Below, one piece after another: positions 56,323 through 64,000 of a stretch of DNA of 64,000 bases (positions are counted from its first letter, which is position 1; each line of letters starts with the position of its first letter). The notes under the pieces were generated by a model, which saw only the letters and a program-made list of their open reading frames with translations, was not told the DNA's origin and did not search any database. A program made the translations under genes and the position numbers. Source of the DNA: Salticus scenicus (Eukaryota; Arthropoda; Arachnida; Araneae; Salticidae); contig OZ005662.1 in assembly GCA_963930645.1 (NCBI GenBank), forward strand, positions 3,477,436 to 3,541,435. Direction: 5' to 3'.

Positions 56323-56760
56323 CACGTTCGCTGCCGATCCCGCGCTAGCGCGGGATGTGACGTATTGCTTTAAAGGTACAAGTTTACTTTAGGCTGCCGC
56401 TTGGCGAAATTTCGAAAATCGCCAAGACGGCGCCATTTCGCATCGTGTTCCGAATAGCAACCTTACAGCGGCGGTATACGAAAGCGAGCTTTTCGGCGAT
56501 CTAACCTAAAAAGAAAACGCGTCTTGAAAAAAAAATCCGAATAATAATAATACATAGGACAAACGGAAAATTTTCATAAAATAGAGTTAAAAGAAAAAAA
56601 AAAAATAATTACGAATTTATAACTAATCACAAATACAAAAATAAAACTTAGATTATACAATCACACCAAATGTCCCTGAAAAGTGTGTTGCTTTAGTAAT
56701 TGATGATAAGTGTTTAGATGATAGTTTTTTTTATTTCCAATAATTTAACAGCTATAAGTA

Positions 56761-56940
56761 CAGTCGGTAACAAAAGTGTCCGAACACTAGCAAAAATTCC
56801 TATGTAAAAAAAGTACACTTCATAAGGTTTTGTTAAATAAATCCTTATCGAATCATGTTCTTACACTGACTAAGAACAGGATTCGACAAGGATTTGTTTA
56901 ACAAAAAAGTATGAAATATACTTTTTTACTTAGGAATTTT
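56761..56940. mobile_element. Palindromic TA MITE, copy E, right end truncated
   Basis: TA at 56759-56760, then CAGTCGGTAACAAAAGTGTC and the usual hairpin up to TACTTAGGAATTTT. The last ~35 bases of the right arm are missing. Confidence 0.82.
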
Positions 56941-57201
56941 AAATTTAAAAGTTTTCAAAAGTTGTATAAAGTAAATTATTTATCATTAATATTTTATTTA
57001 TAGTCCTCATTCATTAGGAATGAAAAAATAAATCCGCAACTGGATAATTATAGCAAATTTTAACGATTCTCTATTATAATGGTACTCTGATCTGTTCACT
57101 ATACCCCTGTCTCAAAATGCATGAAATTAAAAAGTATACAAAATTTTGTACTGTAGCAACCAGTATTGGCATGAAATTCAAAAATATGCCTCTAAAATTC
57201 A

Positions 57202-57517
57202 GGACCGTGGTTGCCTAGTCGGTAGAGCGCCGGGCTCGGAATTGGAAGATTGCGGGTTCGGTACTCGAGCCTGCCAAAAACCATTGTGTATACTAATGGT
57301 GGCTGGTGCTCATAAAATCTGTCGTGCCCGCAATGTTTTCCATGTTCCCATATTAATTATACCTCTGGGTGTCTACGAAGCGAGAGAGTCATCCCTTCCG
57401 TGGAGGATCAAAATTGTGATGGCATGTCCCTGGACAACTCTAGGGGTGAGACCCAGACCATCGCCAATTGTCCATTGCGCAGCACTAGTGTAACGTAAAA
57501 CACAATCAACAAACCAA
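57202..57517 (+). mobile_element. tRNA-derived SINE, full-length (316 bp)
   Basis: Flanked by 13-base duplications CCTCTAAAATTCA / CCTCTTAAATTCA (57189-57201, 57518-57530; one mismatch), as made by LINE machinery. The head resembles a tRNA: TTGCCTAGTCGG (A-box, 57211-57222) and GGTTCGGTACTC (B-box, 57255-57266), an internal RNA polymerase III promoter. The body ends in a CAATCAACAAACCAA tail. The partner LINE was not identified. An ORF across it is incidental. Confidence 0.9.
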
Positions 57518-57611
57518 CCTCTTAAATTCAAAAGTACCTCTTAAATTCCAACTCTATTCAACCAGCCAAACAGTACTAACGCAAACATCCAAATATCCAT
57601 ATTTCAAAATA

Positions 57612-57737
57612 GTTGGTTGGTTGGGTTTTATGTCACACTAGTGCTGCGCAATGGGCGATTGGCAACGGTAGGGGACTCAGCCCTAGAAGTGGTCCGGAAA
57701 CATGCGATCAAAAATTTGATTCTCCATGGAAGGGTAT
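57612..57737 (-). mobile_element. SINE 3' fragment, inverted
   Basis: On the plus strand, GTTGGTTGGTTGGGTTTTAT, CACTAGTGCTGCGCAATGGG and TTCTCCATGGAAGGG are the complement of the SINE's 3' half. The head is missing. Confidence 0.82.
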
Positions 57738-58092
57738 TTCAAAATAGAATACTTTCTCTCTAATAAAACACGTATCATCAATATGCAACCGAAGTGATGG
57801 CGTCAGCGAGATATTTTATCTGTTCAGTACAAACGAAACTATTTGCTATGGAAATTTAACTTATTACTCATTAACTCCAGAGTTTGCTTGTAACGAGCAG
57901 ATGAATTTTTACACGTTTGACGTAATACAGCGTATTGACGTAACACATGACGCAAACAAGCAAAGGTAAACACAAAGCCTATAACATCTGGCGATGTAGC
58001 GCTCTTGTGCAACACGTCAAACACATTCGGCGGGTTAAAGGAAAAAAACGTCATTTCAAATTTTAGTCACGTGAAACCGGCAGCGAACGTGT

Positions 58093-58590
58093 TAACTTAC
58101 TTCCCGACTAGCTAGATATTTGAAACTTTCAGAATAGTTCAGAACACGGTGACGATGCATTTTTTACAATACTTTTAGCCATATGTTTCGGGTCCGCGCT
58201 GCCTTTGGCAGCGTTTATTATATTTTTCAATGATCATGTAACTTCCCGACAAGCTAAACATATGAAATTTTTAGAATAGCTCAGAACACAGTGACAATGC
58301 ATTTTTTAAAATACTTTAAGCTAACTGTTTCAGATCCCTGCTGCCTTCGGCACCGTTTATTATATTTTTAAGCAGTCATGTAACTTCCCGACGAGCTGGA
58401 CATTCGAAACTTTCAGAATAATTCAGAACATGGTGACAATGCATTTTTAAAAATATTTTTAGCCAACTGTTTTGGGTTTCCGCTGCCTTCGGCAGCGTTT
58501 ATTATATTTTTAGAAATCGTGTAACTTCCCGACAAGCTAGACATTTGAAACTTTCAGAATAGTTCAGAACACGGTGACAATGTATTTTTG
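58093..58590. repeat. About 142-bp tandem array, 3.5 units
   Basis: Units start at about 58093, 58239, 58381 and 58522. Each contains TAACTTCCCGACAAGCTAGA, TTCAGAACACGGTGACAATG and GCTGCCTTCGGCAGCGTTTA (itself a short hairpin CTGCCTTCGGCAG). Related single segments occur at 16470-16560 and 21250-21320. Confidence 0.85.
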
Positions 58591-58679
58591 AAGTGAAAAC
58601 TTCTTTAAGTGCGTTGAGCACCTTTGGGTGAACAAAAAACATGAAACTCATGTCATCGTCAGCGAAGGCTTTCCATGAG

Positions 58680-59815
58680 AATCAAAAGTGGAATTCGAGA
58701 TTTCAGCTGATTTACACGTTTTGGGGTGTCCTGAATGGGTTTTCCTTTGTTTCTCAGCTACTAATTAAAATAATTTCATAAGTAATACATCATTTGAAAG
58801 CTTTGTTGAGTTGGAATCGAACAGTAACTTACAGAAATTTCTACTGCCAGATGGCGCTGTAATATTTTGAAATTTCAATTTCTAATTATGATTAAATTAT
58901 TTTTAATACATCATTCAAAAGATATTTTAATGTTCTTTTATATTATCGAAAGTGAAATTCGAGATTTTACCTGATTTACACATTTTGAGGTGTCCTGAAT
59001 GGATTTTCTTTTGTATCTCAGCTACTAATTAAAATAATTTCATAAGTAATACATCATTAGAAAGCTTTGTTGATTTTGAATCGAACAGTAGATTACAGAA
59101 ATTTCTACCGCCAGATGGCGCTGTGATATTTTAAAATTTCAATATTTCAAATTCTAATTATGATTAAATTATTTTTAATACATCAATCAAAAGATATTTT
59201 AAAGTTCTTTTATATTATCGAAAGTGGAAGTCGAGATTTCACCTGATTTACACATTTTGAGGTGTCCTGAATGGATTTTCTTTTGTATCTCAGCTACTAA
59301 TTAAAATAATTTCATAAGTAATACATCATTTGAAAGCTTTGTTGAGTTGGATTCAAACAGTAACTTGCAGAAATTTCTACCGCCAGATGGCGCTGTAATA
59401 TTTTGAAATTTCAATTTCTAATTATGATTAAATTATTTTTAATACATCCTTCAAAAGATATTTTAAAGTTCTTTTATATTATCGAATGTGGAATTCGAGA
59501 TTTTACCCGATTTACACATTTTGAGGTCTCCTGAATGGGTTTTCTTTTGTATCTCAGCTACTAATTAAAATAATTTCATTAAGTAATACATCATTAGAAA
59601 GCTTTGTTGATTTTGAATCGAACAGTAGATTACAGAAATTTCTACCGCCAGATGGCGCTGTAATATTTTAAAATTTCAATATTTCAAATTCTAATTATGA
59701 TTATGATTAAATTTTTTTTAATAGATCATTCGAAAGATATTTTAAAGTTCTTTTATATTATCGAAGGTGGAAGTCGAGATTTCACCTGATTTACATGTTT
59801 TGGGGTGTTCAGAAA
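58680..59815. repeat. About 266-bp tandem array, ~4.3 units
   Basis: The marker GCCAGATGGCGCTGT recurs at 58846, 59110, 59382 and 59647 (spacings 264, 272, 265). Units share CGAGATTTCACCTGATTTAC, TTTTGAGGTGTCCTGAATGG and ATCTCAGCTACTAATTAAAA. High similarity suggests recent expansion. Non-coding. Confidence 0.9.
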
Positions 59816-60570
59816 ATTTAAAAACATGATACATTAAAAAGTACTTTTTATCTTTTAATTATTTTATTTTAATCTTAATGTTTCTGAAGTAAGCACACTT
59901 TAAAATATTGATTGTGACAGTACAGATTTTCATAAATAACAAATCAACAGTTTTCAGTAACATTTTTTCCCTCCTCTGTTTTGATGTTTGGAATGTGAGC
60001 ATAAACCGAAACACTGACCACTTTAATCTACAGATTTTCATGGCAAAAAAAAAAAAAAAGAAGAAGCCTTTAAATTTTTTTCTTTTAAAAATATATATTT
60101 TAGCACTTTTCTTTATTAGACTGAATCTGACATTTTTTGATGCAATCCATGTTAGCTCATTGGTGTGATTTACATTTGGAAAGTAAATTATGCCTACGAG
60201 CTGGCACAGATCACGCTGCAAAAGTCGCTAAGATGTGCCAAGGGGCACCACTAACTGCAATTTCACCCAGCTTTAGCATAAGATTTTCTTGGCAACTTTT
60301 AAATTTATTTTGCCATTTTGGCCATGAATTAAAATATTTATCGCAGTTTTGTAAGTAAAGTCCTTGGCAAGAATTTCCGAATTATTTTGGTGCTAAATTT
60401 CATATTTTGCTCAGGGAATTCTATACTAAATCTGTTCCATTTCTTTCATGTAATTTTTCTCTAATTTGATTTTAAAAAAGTAAACAATTTTTTAATTTGG
60501 ATATAAATAATAAATATACAAAAATAGCTTTAAAAAAAGTGCCTCGCGCCTTTAATTAAATAAAGTTTCT

Positions 60571-60601
<31 letters not shown>

Positions 60602-62150
60602 GTTTAAGGGTCATTTAAAAATTGATCATAATTTTTTAATTAGCATTATGCATCAAAAACATTTCATTTTTTTTATTAAAACAAAAAATTTGTAAATGCA
60701 ATCTATATGCACAGTGGAGCAGCGTGAAACCGACATTTGTCCATCTGTGTCTGTGTTTACATTCTTAATGTCTGTAGACATTTATTCTTATATTTACTGA
60801 ATGTAAGATATTTTCCCCAGCGATCGATGGATAAAATTTACAACTCCTTTTTGAATAGGCGAAAATCACTCTTTTTTTTTTTTTTTTTTTTTTTCTCTGA
60901 CAATCAGCAAATTTTTATTTCATTTGTAATTGACAAGTAAATTTTGAGATTTTCTTTACAGAACATACTGACGAATTTTGCAATACGTCAAATTGACTGA
61001 CTGTTTTGTAATTTTTTTCTGGCAATCAACTGATAATTTTTTCTGACACATAAAAGAATTTTCGTATGGCGCCATTAGATTATGGCTTTTAAGTGCAAGT
61101 TAGTTATCTGTAGAACTTGAAGTCTCCATCTTTTCTCATGACACTTTTAGAGAATTTTTTTTTTTTTTTTTTTTTGCTACCACTATTTTTATACAATAAT
61201 CTCTTATGGTGAAAATTTCTGTGTATAAATAGAGATAGCACAAATGGCAGAATTTTTTTATCTTTGAAATAGACATTAAAAGTAAGGAGACTTTGTTGCA
61301 ATTCTTAACCTGATGAGCATGACTTCCTTGAGGGCTACACAATTTCCCCTGATCCCACGAGTTTTTTTATTAATAACTTTGCACAATTAATACAGTAAAA
61401 AATCATCATACAAATATACTAGTGAGAGCATCAGAGTAAAAAGGCAGGGCTGTAGCTATCTTGTGAGGCCACCATAGAAATATATAATACATAATAAAAC
61501 GGGTATTTGTGTAAGGGGAATGTAAATTCAAAAAGAATTTAATGTCCTTATGATCATGATACATAACATGAAAATAAATCACAAGATTAGTACTTCATTG
61601 AAAATAAAATAGTTTTCCTTTACAGGTTTAAATCTTTGAACAAAAATAACATTGACTGTTACCAAAAATTATAATGAAATTCCTCTATACTTTACTTTTA
61701 ACACTCACATGGAAATTATTTGCATAAAAACTTTTTAAAAAGGAAAAATTATTCAACACCTTCTGCATCTACAAAAATCTGCATTTGTAATATGTCAACA
61801 GAAATTTTAAAGTGTTTCACTACACTATCTATTAAAAAGATATCTTATCCAAAAGTTTCATAAATATTTAAAGTAATTAAATTAAAAATAGTCCAAAATA
61901 CATTTGTAAATATGAGTCAGGCTGACTGCCAAAATGACAAGTGAAATACGAACCTGGATAGCAGTAAAGTGATCAGTAATATGTGAAAATTTTAAAATTA
62001 TGTACTAATGAGCAAAATATTTACTGAAAAATATTTTATTCATTAGTACATAAAAGTACATTTTAAAATAAGTATTTACTGAGACTTGTGAAGGAAAATA
62101 ACCTAATTTTGAAGAGCAATTTTCCTGTTTCAATAAAAGAAAATGAGTAT
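59816..62150. other. Non-coding right interior of the 10.6-kb element
   Basis: AT-rich, with poly-T (60575-60601, 60869-60894, 61155-61175) and poly-A (60046-60060) runs. ORFs on both strands overlap these runs and lack domains. Confidence 0.45.
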
Positions 62151-62345
62151 ACAGTCGGCAACAAAATTATTGGATCACATATCCCCATTTTCTTTTGTTT
62201 TTTAGTTTTATCGCTAATTTTTATCATCGTCTCACTTTTTAATAAACAGCATAAAGACTCGACATATATTTATTTAACAAAACAGAATTCGGTGTACATC
62301 TTTTAAATACGAATTATTGCTAGCCCTTCAATAATTTTACTGCTA
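62151..62345. mobile_element. Palindromic TA MITE, copy F, diverged
   Basis: TACAGTCGGCAACAAAATTA starts the left arm; GACTCGACATATATTTATTT, AACAAAACAG.ATTCGGTGTACA and AATTATTGCTAGCCCTTCAA belong to the right arm. The loop region is altered and the last bases are eroded. Confidence 0.7.
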
Positions 62346-62920
62346 ACTTTAATGTCACATCTTGAAGGTTTAGATGCGTTTATAATTTAAACTAACAATT
62401 TTTGAAAACAAAGGCTATTTCGATATGTTTATAAAATGAATCATGCGAAATACAATAGTAAATAACTGTGAACTCTCTTTTGTTTATTTATTTCATGAGT
62501 ACAAGATTTCTTGTTTATCAACAAATATTCATATGAACTGGATTACAGTTAACTGTTTAAAGAGATCTCCCAAAATATTTCTCGAATTTTCATTGGCTAG
62601 AGTAAAAAGAAGAAGAAATCAAATTAAGTTCCGCCTTATCCTGGACGTCATGTCCGCTTGGGTGGAGCTTATTCCTTTTCTAAGACTACTATATAACGTC
62701 TTATCCTTTTCGTTAACGAACCCTCTTTTCGATCGATGACTTTAGAGTACCCTCATGCGATTTATCGAAAAACTCCCGTCGTAACGAAAGAGTTTCGATC
62801 TACGTCATCTTTCGACGATCGAAACGTTTCGATGTGTTCGTGGTAGCACTATTAATTCGGCTTTCATCAAGCCGCCATTGCTTGCCGATGTTTAGTTTCA
62901 CATATATTTATAGAATAAAA

Positions 62921-63079
62921 ATGAATAAATCCGGTAAAAGAAATAACACATACTGTTGTGTGCTACAGTGTAACTCCAAAGGATCAAGAAATCCAGAATT
63001 AAGCTTCCATTTATTTCCAAATGACAAATTTAAAATTTCAGTTGCTTCGACTAATGGAAGTAAAGAATTAATCAGATGA
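62921..63079 (+). pseudogene. THAP-domain protein N-terminus (left arm)
   Basis: Frame of 52 codons: MNKSGKRNNTYCCVLQCNSK, then PELSFHLFPNDKFKISVA, then a stop. CxxxxC spacing followed by a basic stretch and S-F-H-x-F-P is the N-terminal half of the THAP C2CH DNA-binding module. The second half (invariant W, C..H, AVPTIF) does not follow in frame. A weak splice donor (GTAAAG) lies at about 63060, so it could be a first exon, but no downstream exon is in the window. Possibly derived from a P-like transposon. Better preserved than the inverted copy. Confidence 0.6.
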
Positions 63080-63832
63080 TTTGAAACTAATATTTGTTCA
63101 ACTTCAGTTAAAAATCTACTTCCGATCGAACTTTGAATAAACTGAAATATTTTTTCCAAAAGCAATCAGTTTTCCATGATGTAATGGCGGAGAAATTATA
63201 GTACGAATATTAAGTAGAATAATAAAAAGAACAATAATAAATACACGTGGCTATTATATTTACTAACAAAAAAATCTGAAAAAGCGCCCTCTATCGATCA
63301 TTACAAACGCGGATAGTTTTATATTTGTTACGTTACCTTAAATCATAATAAATTTTGAACTTCTTATTTACATAAAATGTTTGAATGTTTCCTTTAAATT
63401 TCAGCATTCCAACTTAAAAATATTTAACAAAAGTTAGCTTGATAGTAAATCTTCAAAATAATACTTAAAATATAATTAAAAAAAAAAAATTACTGGAAAA
63501 CTTTCTAAAATTAAAATTTTATCCGCGTTTGTAATGATCGATAGATGGCGCTTTTTCAGTTTCTGTTGTTAGTAAATATAATGGCCACGTGTATTAATTT
63601 TTGTTCTATATGTGTTACTACTTAATATTCGTGCTGTAATTTCTCCGCCATTACATCATGGAAAATTGATTGCTTTTGGAAAAAATATTTCAGTTTATTC
63701 AACGTTCGATCGGAAGTAGATTTTTAACTGAAGCTGAACAAATATTAGTTTCAAATCATCTGATTAATTCTTTAATTCCATTAGCCGAAGCAACTGAAAT
63801 TTTAAATTTGTCATTTGAAAATAAATGGAAGC

Positions 63833-63913
63833 TTAATTCTGGATTTTTTTATTCTTGGAGTTACACTGTGGCACACAACAGTAAGTGTTATCTTTTTTAC
63901 CGGATTTATTCAT
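63833..63913 (-). pseudogene. THAP-domain N-terminus (right arm), frameshifted
   Basis: From ATG 63913 on the minus strand: MNKSGKKDNTYCCVPQCNSK, then a one-base deletion leads to a stop at 63833. The continuation (SFHLFSND) is recognisable in the next frame. Inverted counterpart of 62921-63079. Confidence 0.6.
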
Positions 63914-64000
63914 TTTTATTCAATAAATATATGTGAAACTAAATACCGGCCAGCAATGGCGTCTAGATGAATTCGAAAGCTATGCATGTTAATTGTAATT

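Larger units (their letters stand above)
56323..58091. mobile_element. TTAA-flanked piggyBac-like non-autonomous element (1769 bp)
   Basis: TTAA on both sides (56319-56322, 58092-58095), inverted ends CACGTTCGCTGCCG / CGGCAGCGAACGTG. TTAA targeting points to piggyBac (or Kolobok). A perfect 20-base palindrome ATCCCGCGCTAGCGCGGGAT lies at 56337-56356, 14 bases inside the left end. No transposase ORF. Nested: TA MITE copy E (56761-56940), a full SINE (57202-57517) and an inverted SINE fragment (57612-57737). The element disrupts a tandem array. Confidence 0.88.
52230..62851. mobile_element. 10.6-kb TIR element, probably PIF/Harbinger, heavily invaded
   Basis: The termini GGGTGCTACCACGAACACAT (left) and TAGTGCTACCACGAACACAT (right, reverse complemented) continue as CGAAA. 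They are flanked by TTA on both sides (52227-52229, 62852-62854), the 3-bp target typical of PIF/Harbinger. Both ends are rich in TTTCGATG/CATCGAAA motifs. Just inside the left end, 53057-53240 holds possible coding text resembling a Harbinger transposase N-terminus. The rest is non-coding: tandem arrays, a piggyBac-like insertion, a MITE and poly-T tracts. The pairing of two ends 10.6 kb apart is inferred from the long shared terminus. Confidence 0.65.
62868..63962. repeat. Long inverted repeat (448/443-base arms, 204-base loop) with THAP starts
   Basis: Left arm 62868-63315, right arm 63520-63962. The outer ends are GCCATTGCTTGCCGATGTTT and the complement of GCCATTGCTGGCCGGTATTT. The arms differ by scattered substitutions and small indels, so this is not a simple assembly mirror. 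Each arm carries the first codons of a THAP protein, pointing toward the loop. The minus-strand (left) and plus-strand (right) ORFs of ~85 codons are antisense shadows of these. Confidence 0.88.

Noticed and set aside
57146..57493. 115-codon plus-strand ORF
   Set aside because: Runs through the tRNA-derived SINE; no conserved protein domain.
59859..60221. Overlapping ORFs on both strands (120 and 86 codons)
   Set aside because: Low-complexity Lys/Phe composition from poly-A/T; no domain.
62908..63165. Minus-strand 85-codon ORF, with an inverted twin at 63670-63936
   Set aside because: Both are antisense to the THAP reading. The apparent conservation comes from the inverted repeat itself.

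Overview
The window looks like intergenic chromosomal DNA of an arthropod. It is strongly AT-rich and full of poly-A/T runs and (TA)n tracts. A spider or other chelicerate is my best guess, from the style of the C2H2 finger arrays (CEICSKRF..KSNLNVHLRIH), THAP fragments, tRNA-derived SINEs and the mix of transposons. This is inference; nothing in the window fixes the species. No conventional multi-exon host gene was recognised. The only host-like coding sequences are two C2H2 zinc-finger ORFs (6644-7345 minus, 7 fingers; 14515-15543 plus, 11 fingers flanked by dead fingers) and short THAP-domain fragments (3431-3526 minus; 62921-63079 plus and its inverted partner 63833-63913).

Almost everything else is transposable elements nested in one another, many with borders readable to the base from target-site duplications (TSDs). 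1-7.8 kb: end of a hAT-like element, a TIR-bounded segment with a THAP fragment, a Tc1-like transposase remnant split by a hAT element (4442-5382, TSD ATTTGAAG), and a SINE split by a 177-bp hAT MITE (TSD CCTAGAGG). 7.8-13.1 kb: a non-autonomous hAT (7788-9166) and a 3.4-kb unclassified element (9685-13125, TSD TTGTGCGA) with a Helitron inside (10626-11942). 17-21.9 kb: palindromes, a hAT element (17514-18626), a three-level MITE nest and two long hairpins. 22.9-40.8 kb: a mariner deletion derivative, then a tandem satellite cut in two by one 14.56-kb insertion (24766-39324). That insertion carries a hAT element with a frameshifted transposase gene (31130-36884, TSD GTTCCATC), a Tc1-like deletion derivative with IR/DR ends and several MITEs. 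40.8-50 kb: a copia remnant, a 3.3-kb foldback whose arms are inverted tandem arrays, and a nearly intact Ty3/gypsy retrotransposon (45333-49938). 50.4-51.3 kb: a second member of the 7788-9166 hAT family. 52.2-62.85 kb: a 10.6-kb TIR-bounded element, probably PIF/Harbinger, containing tandem arrays and a TTAA-flanked piggyBac-like element. 62.87-63.96 kb: a long palindrome carrying THAP starts on both arms.

The elements form a layered record: satellite or SINE, then element, then MITE, then MITE. The most unusual items are the 14.56-kb element of unknown superfamily, the foldback built of inverted tandem arrays, the THAP palindrome, the 3.4-kb unclassified element and a hairpin repeat with a hammerhead-like core. 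I found no CRISPR array, rRNA or intact tRNA gene.
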